64,000 nucleotides of DNA from Streptantibioticus parmotrematis (GCF_019890615.1 NZ_JAINVZ010000022.1:62001-126000); one strand, 5' to 3'; counted from the first letter of the stretch, positions 8,683 through 17,436 are shown. Program-made: numbers and translations. The notes: a model not told the origin generated them from the sequence alone.

Positions 8683-8940
8683 ATGGACTGGCGTCATCGC
8701 GCCATTTGCCGCGAAGAGGACCCCGAGCTCTTCTTCCCGATCGGCAACACCGGTCCTGCCCTGCTGCAGATCGAGGAAGCCAAGGCCGTCTGCCGTCGCT
8801 GCCCCGTCATGGAGCAGTGCCTGCAGTGGGCGCTGGAGTCCGGTCAGGACGCCGGCGTCTGGGGTGGCCTCAGCGAGGACGAGCGCCGCGCGATGAAGCG
8901 CCGCGCCGCTCGCAACCGGGCGCGCAACGTCAGCGCCTGA
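8683..8940 (+). CDS. wblE: WhiB-family iron-sulfur transcription regulator WblE
   Basis: An 85-residue WhiB-like protein, the length expected for WblE (WhiB1 in mycobacteria). The four [4Fe-4S] cysteines are Cys9, Cys37, Cys40 and Cys46 (C-x27-C-x2-C-x5-C), followed by the turn GVWGG and the basic DNA-contacting tail RRAMKRRAARNRARN. The cluster reacts with NO or O2, and WhiB1-type proteins bind the primary sigma factor region 4. ATG 8683 follows GGAG at 8673-8676. A terminator stands 135 bp downstream. The neighbouring PdtaS-like kinase repeats the whiB1-pdtaS association seen in mycobacteria. Confidence 0.95.
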   Translation: MDWRHRAICREEDPELFFPIGNTGPALLQIEEAKAVCRRCPVMEQCLQWALESGQDAGVWGGLSEDERRAMKRRAARNRARNVSA

Positions 8941-9596
8941 CGCCCACCGCCCCGACGTGCTCGGGTGACGCGCCGCCGCGCAGCACACGCGCGGAACGCG
9001 TCCCCGCTCTCGATCCGCAGCGCGCAGCACACCGAACGCGCAGCAGACAGACGTAGCACAAGGCAGTAGGCAACAGCCCCGGTCGATCACGTATCGACCG
9101 GGGCTCGATGCTGTCCGGGGCCCCTCGCGGGGCCCAACTCACGGCCGGGCCAGGGGTGTAGGGGCGGCGCGGTGCCCTGCGGCCGGGCGGGCCTGCGCGC
9201 CGCACGTGGCCGGCCGAGAACACCCGTATGGACACCGGGCCTTGACATCCCGCACACATCGGGACAGCGACGGCCCGCACACCGGGGCAGGAGGTCACAC
9301 CGGCCCGCAGCCCCCACGCCGCGCAGAGCCGCACCAGCCCGCAGCCCGCGCGAGGAGCCGCGCCTGGCTCAGGACCCGCACACCAAGCACGACGCCGCCC
9401 CAGCTCCGGGGCCCGCACACCGCACGAAGTGCCCGGCCAGGACAGCCCGTTCGCCGCAATCCGCCGACCGCACGCGCGATGAACGCCCTCCGCCGCCCGC
9501 GCCGCAGGCCCGCCTCCCCGCGCGCCCGCTCGCGCCGCCCGCCCGCCGGTCCGCCCGTCCGCCCCTCCGTCCGGAGCGCGCCCCCCGAGGGGGCGG
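8941..9596. other. 656-bp gap between convergent wblE and kinase genes
   Basis: Apart from the terminator at 9075-9105, this stretch has no convincing gene. It is low-complexity C-rich DNA with many CCGCAC/CACACC words between 9230 and 9560. Open frames across it have no recognisable start or domain. Confidence 0.6.
9075..9105 (+). terminator. Hairpin terminator downstream of wblE
   Basis: A perfect 13-bp stem (arms 9075-9087 and 9093-9105, AGCCCCGGTCGAT and its complement) with a 5-nt loop. There is no T-run, which is usual for Streptomyces terminators. Confidence 0.75.
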
Positions 9597-11057
9597 CTAC
9601 TGCTTCGCGGGCGGCGGCACCGGGATGTCCAGCAGGACTCGGGTCCCGGTCTCGTCGCCGTCGCGCATGTCGAACGTGCCGCCCAACTCGCCGACCACCA
9701 GGGTGCGCACGATCTGGAGGCCGAGGTTGCCCGCGCGCTGCGGGTCGAAGCCCTCGGGCAGTCCGCGCCCGTCGTCCTCGACGGTGACCAGCAACCGGTC
9801 CCCCACGCGTTCCGCGGTGACCGCGAGTTCGCCGCGCTGGCCGGGGCCGAAGCCGTGTTCCAGCGCGTTCTGCACGAGTTCGGTCAGCACCATCGACAGC
9901 GGGGTCGCGGTCTCGGCCGTCAGGATGCCGAACCGGCCCCGGCGCGCGGCGGCCACCCGTCCGGGTGACAGTTCGGCGACCATGGCGATCACCCGGTCCG
10001 CGATGTCGTCGAACTGGACGCGTTCGTCGAGGTTCTGCGACAGCGTCTCGTGCACGATGGCGATGGAACCGACCCGGCGCACCGCCTCCTCCAGCGCGCC
10101 GCGCGCCTTGTCGGAGTCCATGCGGCGGGCCTGGAGGCGCAACAGCGCGGCCACCGTCTGGAGGTTGTTCTTGACCCGGTGGTGGATCTCCCGGATCGTC
10201 GCGTCCTTGGTGATCAACTCGCGCTCGCGGCGCCGCAGTTCCGTCACGTCGCGCAGCAGCACCAGCGAACCGATGCGGGTGCCCTTGGGCTTGAGCGGGA
10301 TCGCTCGCAACTGGATGACGCCGTCGCCGCCCTCCACCTCGGTCTCCCGGGGCGCCCATCCGCTGGCGAGCTTGACCAGCGCCTCGTCCACCGGGCCGCG
10401 CGACGGCGCGAGGTCGGCGGTGGTCTGGCCGAGGTGCAGCCCGACCAGGTCGGTGGCGAGGCCCAGGCGGTGGTACGCGGACAGCGCGTTGGGGCTCGCG
10501 TACTGCACGATGCCGTCGGCGTCGAGCCGGATCAGCCCGTCGCCCGCGCGCGGCGAGGCGTCCATGTCGACCTGTTCGGCCGGGAACGGGAACGATCCGG
10601 CGGCGATCATCTGCGCCAGGTCCGAGGCGCTCTGCAGATAGGTCAGCTCCAGCCGGCTCGGGGTGCGCACGGTGAGCAGGTTGGTGTTGCGGGCGATCAC
10701 CCCGAGCACCCGGCCCTCGCGCCGCACCGGGATCGACTCGACGCGGACCGGGACCTCCTCGCGCCACTCCGGGTCGCCCTCGCGCACGATGCGGCCCTCG
10801 TCCAGCGCGGCGTCCAGCATCGGGCGCCGTCCGCGCGGCACGAGGTGGCCGACCATGTCGTCCTGGTAGGAGGTCGGCCCGGTGTTGGGCCGCATCTGCG
10901 CGACCGACACGTACCGGGCGCCGTCCCTGGTCGGCACCCACAGCACCAGGTCGGCGAAGGAGAGGTCGGACAGCAGTTGCCACTCGGAGACCAGCAGGTG
11001 GAGCCACTCGAGGTCGGAGGGGCCGAGGTCGGTGTGCTGGCGTACGAGGTCGTTCAT
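9597..11057 (-). CDS. PdtaS-like sensor histidine kinase (GAF-PAS-HisKA_2)
   Basis: A 486-residue soluble kinase. An N-terminal GAF-like domain (about 1-155) and a PAS domain (about 172-275) precede a HisKA_2 dimerisation helix with IREIHHRVKNNLQTVAALLRLQ. The phospho-acceptor is about His292. The ATPase domain shows the N-box ELVQNALEHGFG, the G1 box VEDDGRGLP and the G2 box GNLGLQIVRTL. Mycobacterial PdtaS of this architecture phosphorylates the ANTAR-type RNA-binding regulator PdtaR; no such partner is encoded nearby. There are no membrane segments, so the signal is cytosolic. ATG 11057 was preferred over an in-frame start nine bases upstream. A DasR-like site lies about 100 bp upstream. 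Confidence 0.9.
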   Translation of the reverse strand: MNDLVRQHTDLGPSDLEWLHLLVSEWQLLSDLSFADLVLWVPTRDGARYVSVAQMRPNTGPTSYQDDMVGHLVPRGRRPMLDAALDEGRIVREGDPEWREEVPVRVESIPVRREGRVLGVIARNTNLLTVRTPSRLELTYLQSASDLAQMIAAGSFPFPAEQVDMDASPRAGDGLIRLDADGIVQYASPNALSAYHRLGLATDLVGLHLGQTTADLAPSRGPVDEALVKLASGWAPRETEVEGGDGVIQLRAIPLKPKGTRIGSLVLLRDVTELRRRERELITKDATIREIHHRVKNNLQTVAALLRLQARRMDSDKARGALEEAVRRVGSIAIVHETLSQNLDERVQFDDIADRVIAMVAELSPGRVAAARRGRFGILTAETATPLSMVLTELVQNALEHGFGPGQRGELAVTAERVGDRLLVTVEDDGRGLPEGFDPQRAGNLGLQIVRTLVVGELGGTFDMRDGDETGTRVLLDIPVPPPAKQ

Positions 11058-11491
11058 GGAGGGCACGGGGGGAGCGTACCCTTGCGGGCGGCGGCATCCG
11101 TGGCCAGATGTTCATCGGAGCGTCGCCGGAACGTCCCGCCTGACGTATGGACAGACGCTAATGGTCTAGTCCACAATTGACATCGGCAAGCCTCCGCCTT
11201 CCCCGCACAGGAAGGCGGACCGAGGCCACCGGCGCTCTCTGCCCTGACTGCGTCGCGGCCTCCCACCCGGTCGGCATCCCGGCCGCGGGGACCGCACACC
11301 CCGCGACACCGGCGCCGACGGCAGCTGAGGGCTGCGGTGCCGCGAGGGCTGAGGGTCCCTTGCCGGCGCCGCGGCCCGCGGCGTTTTCCGGCCCTTCCGA
11401 CGGGCCCCCGCTCCAACGAGCCTTCCCCCGCGGCGTCCCGGCTCCCCGAAGCCTCTTTCACGCGGCGATCCCCCTGCGGCAGACTGGGCCG
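11058..11491. promoter_or_regulatory. Divergent control region between the PdtaS-like kinase and CoA-transferase genes
   Basis: This 434-bp non-coding region holds the dre-like site at 11160-11175, a TTGACA hexamer at 11177-11182, and a 9-bp stem-loop (CCGCCTTCC at 11194-11202 paired with 11210-11218). Open frames over it do not begin with plausible starts. Confidence 0.5.
11160..11175 (+). promoter_or_regulatory. DasR-responsive element (dre) candidate
   Basis: AATGGTCTAGTCCACA matches the dre consensus ACTGGTCTAGACCACT at 13 of 16 positions, including the central GGTCTAG core. It lies about 100 bp upstream of the PdtaS-like kinase start and about 315 bp upstream of the CoA transferase. DasR itself is encoded 8 kb away. 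Confidence 0.65.
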
Positions 11492-12919
11492 ATGATCGGA
11501 CGGATGATCTTCCGGGACGACCCCGCGACCGTGCGGGCCTGGACCGCGCTGGGCGGGGACGCCGACACGGCCCGTGCGGTGGCCCACGAGTCGGCAGACG
11601 GCTGCCTGCCGGCCCGGCTTCCGGTGCGGGAGCTGGCCAGGGCGACCGTGGCCGCCTGCTCGCTGGCCGCCGCGGAACTGCTCGCGCTGCGCGGCGGCGG
11701 GAGCCCGCCCGCCGTCACCGTGCGGGAGGCGGCGGTGGCCACCGCGTTCACCAGCGAACGGCACCTGCGGATCGACGGCCGGGCCGGGCGGACCTTCGCC
11801 CCGCTCTCCGGCTTCTGGCGCGCCGCCGACGGCTGGGTGCGCACCCACGCCAACTACCCGCACCACCGCGCCCGCCTGCTGTCCGCGCTGGACATCCCCG
11901 ACACCGGCGACGACGAGGCGCTGACCGGCGCTCTCGCCCGGGAACTGGCGGACCGCCCCGCGTACGCGATCCAGGAGGCGGTCTACGCGGCCGGGGGCCT
12001 CGCCGTCGAGGTCGCGCCCGCGCCGCACGGAAGTCCTCAGCCGCCCGTCCCGCAAACGGCATCCGCCCGGGCTCCGCGCATCGACGGCCTGCCGCTGGTC
12101 GAGACCCCGCTCGTGGGCCGGGCCGGAGCCGTGCGGGAGCTGGGGCCCGCCGCGCTGCCCGCCGAAGGGGTGCGGGTGCTGGACCTGACGCGGGTCATCG
12201 CCGGGCCGGTCGCCACCCGCACCCTCGCCCTGCTCGGCGCCGACGTGCTGCGGATCGACTCGCCGCGGCTGCCGGAGGACGAGGACGCGCACGCCGACAC
12301 CGGCCAGGGCAAGCGCTCGGCCCTGCTGGACCTGACCGACCCCGGCGACCGCGCGGTCTTCGAGGAGCTGCTGGCCTCGGCGGACGTCGTGGTCAACGGC
12401 TACCGCCCCGGCGCGCTCGACGCGTTCGGCCTCGAACCGGCGGATCTGCTCGCCCGGTATCCGGGGCTGGTCGTGGCCGGGGTCGACGCGTGGGGCTGGG
12501 CGGGGCCGTGGGCGGCGCGGCGCGGTTTCGACAGCCTGGTGCAGGCGGCCACCGGCATCGCCGCCGTGGAGGCCGACGCGGACGGCCACCCGGGGGCGCT
12601 GCCCGCGCAGGCGCTGGACCACGGCACCGGATACCTGCTGGCGGCGGCCGTGCTGCGCGCGTTGACGCTGCGCCGGGAGACCGGGGCCGGGCGCCACGTG
12701 CGGCTGTCGCTGGCCGGGACGGCGGGCTGGCTCGTGCACGGGATCCGGCCGGGACAACGCGGCGGGCAGGCGTACGAACCGGGGGCCTGGCTCACCGAGG
12801 CCCCTTCCCCCTGTGGGGTCCTGCGGTACGCCCTGCCCCCGGTCGGCTACGACGGCGCGCCGCGCGACTGGGCGCGGCCGCCGGGGCGGTGGGGCCGGGA
12901 CCTGCCGCGCTGGACGTGA
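11492..12919 (+). CDS. Family III (CaiB/BaiF-type) CoA transferase with swapped domain order
   Basis: This 475-residue protein belongs to the L-carnitine dehydratase/CoA transferase family. The canonical family N-terminus (VRVLDLTRVIAGPVATRTLA, then LGADVLRIDSP, GQGKRSALLDL and the GFDSLVQAATGIA region) begins only near residue 225. The first ~200 residues instead look like the family's C-terminal portion (PLSGFWRAADGWVRTHANYPHHR). The catalytic Asp candidate is in ALDHGTGY. Family members move CoA between carboxylic acids; the substrate is unknown. ATG 11492 is chosen, with a second in-frame ATG at 11504. The gene is convergent with the SIS-domain gene. Confidence 0.8.
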   Translation: MIGRMIFRDDPATVRAWTALGGDADTARAVAHESADGCLPARLPVRELARATVAACSLAAAELLALRGGGSPPAVTVREAAVATAFTSERHLRIDGRAGRTFAPLSGFWRAADGWVRTHANYPHHRARLLSALDIPDTGDDEALTGALARELADRPAYAIQEAVYAAGGLAVEVAPAPHGSPQPPVPQTASARAPRIDGLPLVETPLVGRAGAVRELGPAALPAEGVRVLDLTRVIAGPVATRTLALLGADVLRIDSPRLPEDEDAHADTGQGKRSALLDLTDPGDRAVFEELLASADVVVNGYRPGALDAFGLEPADLLARYPGLVVAGVDAWGWAGPWAARRGFDSLVQAATGIAAVEADADGHPGALPAQALDHGTGYLLAAAVLRALTLRRETGAGRHVRLSLAGTAGWLVHGIRPGQRGGQAYEPGAWLTEAPSPCGVLRYALPPVGYDGAPRDWARPPGRWGRDLPRWT

Positions 12920-12930
12920 CGCGCGGCCCC

Positions 12931-12962
12931 GGCCCGGTCGGGCCGGTCCGGCCGACCGGGCC
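12931..12962. terminator. Bidirectional hairpin terminator
   Basis: An 11-bp perfect stem (GGCCCGGTCGG at 12931-12941 and its complement at 12952-12962) lies in the 55-bp gap between two convergent genes, so it can serve both. Confidence 0.7.
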
Positions 12963-12974
12963 GGGCGGCGCCGG

Positions 12975-14045
12975 TCAGCGGGTCTCGGTGACCTTCGCCA
13001 GCGCGCGCGGCGCGTCCGGGTCCTGGCCGCGGGCGATGGTGACCTCGTAGGCCAGCATCTGGAGCGGGATGATCTCCAGGATCGGCTGGACCTCCTCGGC
13101 GACGCCGGAGGTCGGCAGCACGAAGCCCGCGGATGCCTGGGCGACCTGCTTCTCGCTGCCGATGACGACGAGGTCGGCACCGCGACCGCGCAGCCGGTCG
13201 AGCACCGGCTGGAGCGCCTGGCCGCCCTTGCCCTCGGTGACGATGGCGATCACCGGCGATACGTTGTCGACCATGGCCAGCGGGCCGTGCAGCAGGTCGG
13301 CGCCGGAGAAGGACAGCGCCGGGATGTAGCTGGTCTCCATCAGCTTCAGCGCGGCTTCCTTGGCGGTCGGGTAGCCGTAGCCGCGCGAGGTGAGCACCAG
13401 CCGCTCGGCGAAGCGGTAGCGCGAGGCCAGCTCCTTGACCTCCGCCTGCCGGGCGAGGATGCGCTCGGCCAGCTCCGGCAGCACCTGGGCCGCCGAGCCG
13501 TCGCCACCGCGCAGGCCCTCCACGAACAGGTAGAGCGCGAGGAGTTCCGCGGTGTACGTCTTGGTCGCGGGCAGCGCCTTCTCCGGCCCGGCCAGTACGT
13601 CGATGTGGAACTCGGAGACGTCGGCGAGCGGGGAGTCGGCGTTGTTGGTGACCGCCAGCGTGATCGCGCCGGCCTCGCGCGCCGCCTCGGTGGAGGCCAC
13701 CAGGTCGGGCGAGCCGCCGGACTGGCTGACGGTGATGACCAGGGTGTCACGCAGGTCGGGCTTGGCGCCGTAGGCGGTCGTGGTGGACATGGAGGTCAGA
13801 CCGGCCGGCTTGCCGAGCAACACCTCGATCAGGTACTTCGCGTACAGCGCCGCGTTGTCGGAGGTGCCGCGCGCGGTGAGCAGGACGAAGCGCGGGTTGC
13901 GCGCGGCGACCTGCTCGGCGATGGCCCGGATGCGCGGCGCGCCCTCGTCGAGGATGCGGCGCAGCACCTCGGGCTGCTGGGCCATTTCGCCGGACATGAT
14001 CCGGCCCGGCTGGTTGTCGAGCTGGGTCGGATTCAGGGCGGTCAT
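12975..14045 (-). CDS. SIS-domain sugar isomerase/deaminase, NagB-II/AgaS-like
   Basis: A 356-residue protein of two tandem SIS domains without the glutaminase half of GlmS. The first domain carries TARGTSDNAALYAKY and ITVSQSGGSPD, and LAGPEKALPATKTYTAE sits at the interdomain active site. The second has LTSRGYGYPTAKEAALKLMET and SGADLLHGPLAMVD. The pattern matches SIS-type glucosamine-6-phosphate deaminases (NagB-II) and AgaS. Given its place beside the hexosaminidase and dasABC, it should convert GlcN-6-P, or a related amino-sugar phosphate, to fructose-6-P. It is transcribed in the same direction as the das genes, 39 bp from the hexosaminidase. The deaminase role is inference. Confidence 0.85.
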   Translation of the reverse strand: MTALNPTQLDNQPGRIMSGEMAQQPEVLRRILDEGAPRIRAIAEQVAARNPRFVLLTARGTSDNAALYAKYLIEVLLGKPAGLTSMSTTTAYGAKPDLRDTLVITVSQSGGSPDLVASTEAAREAGAITLAVTNNADSPLADVSEFHIDVLAGPEKALPATKTYTAELLALYLFVEGLRGGDGSAAQVLPELAERILARQAEVKELASRYRFAERLVLTSRGYGYPTAKEAALKLMETSYIPALSFSGADLLHGPLAMVDNVSPVIAIVTEGKGGQALQPVLDRLRGRGADLVVIGSEKQVAQASAGFVLPTSGVAEEVQPILEIIPLQMLAYEVTIARGQDPDAPRALAKVTETR

Positions 14046-14084
14046 GCGTGGAGCCTCCAGCTGTGTCGTTCTCGTCCGCGTCGC

Positions 14085-15632
14085 TCAGCGCCCGGCGTCG
14101 TTGCCGGCGATGACCTCCGCGGCTGCCCGCCCGCAGACGCGGGCCGCGCCATGGGTCGCGATGTGCGGCGCGCCGCACGGCGGGGCCTGCGGCACGCCCA
14201 TCTCGACGACGATCGCGTCCGGCCGGGCGGCGAGCAGGGCGTGCAGGGCGTCGGCCATCCACGCGTGGCGGTGGACGTCGCGAACCACGATGACGATCCT
14301 ACGGTCCGACGCACTGCCCAGCACATGTGCGACCAACGGGGTCAGACCACGCTCGGTCACCTCGGCCTCGCGGTACGTGCCGGTAGTGGTGCCGGGCAGC
14401 AGCCGCGCCAGTTCGGCGCCGATCCCCCACGGGGTCTCGTCGCCGACCGCGATGTTGGCGACCGGCGTGAACGCGGCGACGTACACCGGTCCGGTCGGCG
14501 GGGTGTACGGGCGCTCGCCGGTGACGCGCAGCGCCCTGCGGGCCGCCCGCAGCCCGATGTCGCCCGGCGCGACCGGCCCGGACGCGGCCCCCTCCGCCGC
14601 GTCCGGGCCGTGGTCGCGGGCCCAGGCGCCGAGCGCGCGGACCCGGCCCGCCGCCTCGGCGAGCCGTTCCTCGGCGAGGTCTCCGGCGCGTACCGCGTCG
14701 ACCAGCGCGTCGCGCAGCCGCAGCACGGTCTCCTCGTCGGCCAGGCCGCCGCCCACGCAGATCGCGTCGGCGCCCGCGGCGAGCGCCAGCACGGTGCCGC
14801 GGGCGATGCCGTACGTCGCGGAGATGGCGCGCATCTCGACGCCGTCGGTGACGACCAGCCCGTCGTAGCCGAGGCCGCCCTCGCGTTCCGGCGCCCGCAG
14901 CAGTCCGGTCAGCGCGGCGGGGCTGAGGGTGGCCGGGAGCGTGGCGTCCAGCGCGGGCAGCAGGATGTGGGCGCTCATCACGGCCCGCGTCCCGGCGGCC
15001 AGCGCGGCGCGGAACGGCACGAGTTCGCGGGCGTGGAGCGTGGCGAGGTCGGCGTCGACGCGCGGCAGGGCGTGGTGGGAGTCGACCGCGGTGTCGCCGT
15101 GACCGGGGAAGTGCTTGACGCAGGCGGCGACCCCGGCGGACTGGAGGCCCTCGACGTAGGCGGCGGTGTGCCGGGCGACCAGGGCGGGATCGGCGCCGAA
15201 GGAGCGCACGCCGATGACCGGGTTGCCGGGGTCGGAGTTGACGTCGGCGGACGGCGCCCAGTCGAGCGTGACGCCGCAGGAGCGCAGCACGCGGCCGAGG
15301 TCCCGGGCGACCTCGCGGGTCAGTTCGGGGTCGTCGACGGCGCCGAGCGCGTGGTTGCCGGGGAAGGAGGAGCCGGTGCGGGCCTCCAGTCGCGTGACGT
15401 CGCCGCCCTCCTCGTCGGCGGCGACCACCACGTCGGGTGACTCGGCGCGCAGCCGAGCGGTGAGGGCGGCGACCTGCTCGGGGGTGGCGACGTTGCGGGC
15501 GAACAGCGCGACCGAGCCGAGCCCTTCGCCGAGCCTGCGCAGCACCCAGTCGGGCGCGGTGGTCCCGGTGAAGCCGGGTTGCAGGACGGCGAGCGCGTCC
15601 CGGGTGAGCGTGTCGGTGGCCGCCACCGTCAT
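14085..15632 (-). CDS. dasD: Glycoside hydrolase family 3 beta-N-acetylhexosaminidase
   Basis: A 515-residue GH3 enzyme. The diagnostic hexosaminidase loop KHFPGHGDTAVDSH is at 173-186, whose Asp-His pair acts as general acid/base in NagZ-type enzymes, and the nucleophile is Asp263 in VVTDGVEM. No signal peptide is visible, so it should act in the cytoplasm on imported chitobiose or GlcNAc oligomers. Its ATG at 15632 overlaps the stop of the permease gene (ATGA), implying translational coupling to the transporter. In S. coelicolor the corresponding gene next to dasABC is dasD. The C-terminal ~150 residues form the less conserved second GH3 domain. Confidence 0.88.
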   Translation of the reverse strand: MTVAATDTLTRDALAVLQPGFTGTTAPDWVLRRLGEGLGSVALFARNVATPEQVAALTARLRAESPDVVVAADEEGGDVTRLEARTGSSFPGNHALGAVDDPELTREVARDLGRVLRSCGVTLDWAPSADVNSDPGNPVIGVRSFGADPALVARHTAAYVEGLQSAGVAACVKHFPGHGDTAVDSHHALPRVDADLATLHARELVPFRAALAAGTRAVMSAHILLPALDATLPATLSPAALTGLLRAPEREGGLGYDGLVVTDGVEMRAISATYGIARGTVLALAAGADAICVGGGLADEETVLRLRDALVDAVRAGDLAEERLAEAAGRVRALGAWARDHGPDAAEGAASGPVAPGDIGLRAARRALRVTGERPYTPPTGPVYVAAFTPVANIAVGDETPWGIGAELARLLPGTTTGTYREAEVTERGLTPLVAHVLGSASDRRIVIVVRDVHRHAWMADALHALLAARPDAIVVEMGVPQAPPCGAPHIATHGAARVCGRAAAEVIAGNDAGR

Positions 15633-16456
15633 CCCTTCACCGCCCCCGCGGTGAGCCCGCCGACGGCCCGGCGCTGGAGGAAGAGGAAGACGATGATCAC
15701 CGGGAGGGTGAACAGGGTGGAGGCGGCCATGGTGGCGCCCCAGTCGTCGCCGAAGTTGGTCTGGAACTGCGTCAGCCACAGCGGCAGCGTCTGGGCGCTG
15801 TTCTTGTTGAGGATCAGCACGAGCGGGAACTCGTTCCACGCGGTGATGAAGCCGAACAGCGAGGTCGCCATCAACCCGGGCGCCAGCAGCGGGAAGACGA
15901 TCCGCACGAACGCCTGGAAGCGGGTGCAGCCGTCGACGAGCGCCGACTCCTCCAGTTCCTTGGGCACCGCGGCGACGAAGCCGCGCAGCGTCCAGACGGT
16001 GAAGGGCAGCACCATCATCATGTAGAAGAGGGTCAGCGGCAGCAGGCTGTCCAGCTGGTTCTGGTCGCGGACGATCATGTACACGGAGATCGTCATGACC
16101 TCCCAGGGCGCCATCTGCGCCATCATGATCACCAGGATGAACACCTTGCGCCCGCGAAAGCGCATCCGGGCCACCGCGAACGCCGCGAGCAGCGCGACCA
16201 CCAGCGACAGCAGCACGGCCGAGACGGTCACGGTGAAGCTGTTGCGCACCAGCGTCCAGAAGCCCGCCGCGTGGACGGCCGCGCGGAAGTGGGCGAACGT
16301 GCCGTGGACCGGTATGAACACCGGGGTCTTGCTGATGATGTCGAGGTCCGGCTTGAAGGCCGTCGTCACCATCCAGTAGACGGGGAAGACGAAGAAGACG
16401 AACAGGACGACGGCGGTGGCGTTGGGCCAGACGCGTCCGAACAGCGAGCGCCTCAC
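15629..16456 (-). CDS. dasC: Chitobiose ABC transporter permease DasC
   Basis: A 275-residue MalG-type inner-membrane permease with six predicted helices. The EAA loop that docks the ATPase is readable as EESALVDGCTRFQAFVRIVFPL. It pairs with DasB to import N,N'-diacetylchitobiose bound by DasA. There is no ATPase gene in the cluster; Streptomyces uses the shared MsiK ATPase encoded elsewhere, a fact from the family rather than from this window. GTG 16456 overlaps the dasB stop (GTGA), and its own stop overlaps the hexosaminidase start, so dasB-dasC-dasD form a tightly coupled unit. Confidence 0.92.
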   Translation of the reverse strand: MRRSLFGRVWPNATAVVLFVFFVFPVYWMVTTAFKPDLDIISKTPVFIPVHGTFAHFRAAVHAAGFWTLVRNSFTVTVSAVLLSLVVALLAAFAVARMRFRGRKVFILVIMMAQMAPWEVMTISVYMIVRDQNQLDSLLPLTLFYMMMVLPFTVWTLRGFVAAVPKELEESALVDGCTRFQAFVRIVFPLLAPGLMATSLFGFITAWNEFPLVLILNKNSAQTLPLWLTQFQTNFGDDWGATMAASTLFTLPVIIVFLFLQRRAVGGLTAGAVKG

Positions 16457-17436
16457 AGGTCGTCCTCCTGCTTGAGCATGATGCGGAAGTAGTACGACAT
16501 CAGCGCCAGCAGGATCACGATGGTGAGCGTGGAGATCGCCGCGCCCATCCCGTAGTGCTGGTTGCCGACGCCCTCAATGAACGCGTACACCGGAAGCGTC
16601 TCGGTGGACCCCTCGGGGCCGCCCGCGTTGAGCGCGTAGACCTGGGTGAACGCCTTGAAGACCCAGATGACTTCGAGGAACGTGGTGCCCAGGAAGAAGG
16701 GCTTGAGGATCGGGAAGGTCACCGAGCCGAAGGTGCGCCAGGCGCCGGCGCCGTCCATCCGGGCCGCCTCGAACAACTCGGCGGAGATCGTGGTCAGTCC
16801 CGCGTAGAGGTTGAGCGCCACGAACGGCACCGACTGCCAGACGATCATCAAGGTGATGACGGAGAACGTCGAGAACTGGTGGCCGAACCAGTTGTACCCG
16901 GCCATCGAGTGCCAGTCGAGCTTGGCCAGGAACCAGTTGACGACGCCGTACTGCGAGTCGAACAGCCACTGGTAGACGGTGGTGCCCGCGACCACCGGCA
17001 TCGCCCAGGCCAGCACCAGGCCGAGCTGGAGCACCAGCCGCATCCGCTTGCCGAGCCGGTTGAGCAGCAGGCCCACCGCGGTGCCCGCGGCCATGATCAG
17101 CGCCACGTTGGCCAGCGTGAACAGCACCGAGCGCAGCACGGTGTGCCAGAACGTGGAACTGCTCAGCTGGTCGGTGTAGTTGCTGAAGCCGGTCCACTGG
17201 GTGGTGTGCTGGATCAGCTGGAAGGCGTTGAGATCCTGGAAGGAGATGATGACGTTGCGCACCAGCGGATAGCCGAGCAGCGCGATCGTCGCCACGCACG
17301 CCGGCAGGATCAGCAGGTAGGGCGCGCTGCGGGCACCGAGACCTCTCCCGCCGCGCCGCGCGTGGTCCGCCGGTGGCGCGTCGGGCGCCCTGCCTCGCCC
17401 GGGACGCGTCCGGGCGCCTGTGGTTTGCGCCGCCAT
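16453..17436 (-). CDS. dasB: Chitobiose ABC transporter permease DasB
   Basis: A 327-residue MalF-type permease with six main transmembrane segments after a positively charged N-terminal stretch of about 35 residues. The EAA-type loop is ELFEAARMDGAGAWRTFGSVTFPILKP. With DasC it forms the membrane channel of the chitobiose importer. It follows dasA after 61 bp, and its 3' end overlaps dasC by four bases. Expression should be controlled by DasR through the sites upstream of dasA, because no other strong promoter signal is apparent in the short gap. Confidence 0.92.
   Translation of the reverse strand: MAAQTTGARTRPGRGRAPDAPPADHARRGGRGLGARSAPYLLILPACVATIALLGYPLVRNVIISFQDLNAFQLIQHTTQWTGFSNYTDQLSSSTFWHTVLRSVLFTLANVALIMAAGTAVGLLLNRLGKRMRLVLQLGLVLAWAMPVVAGTTVYQWLFDSQYGVVNWFLAKLDWHSMAGYNWFGHQFSTFSVITLMIVWQSVPFVALNLYAGLTTISAELFEAARMDGAGAWRTFGSVTFPILKPFFLGTTFLEVIWVFKAFTQVYALNAGGPEGSTETLPVYAFIEGVGNQHYGMGAAISTLTIVILLALMSYYFRIMLKQEDDL

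Noticed and set aside
12813-15440. 875-codon plus-strand frame over the SIS and GH3 genes
   Set aside because: It has no recognisable domain and lies opposite two well-supported enzymes. It is a GC artefact.
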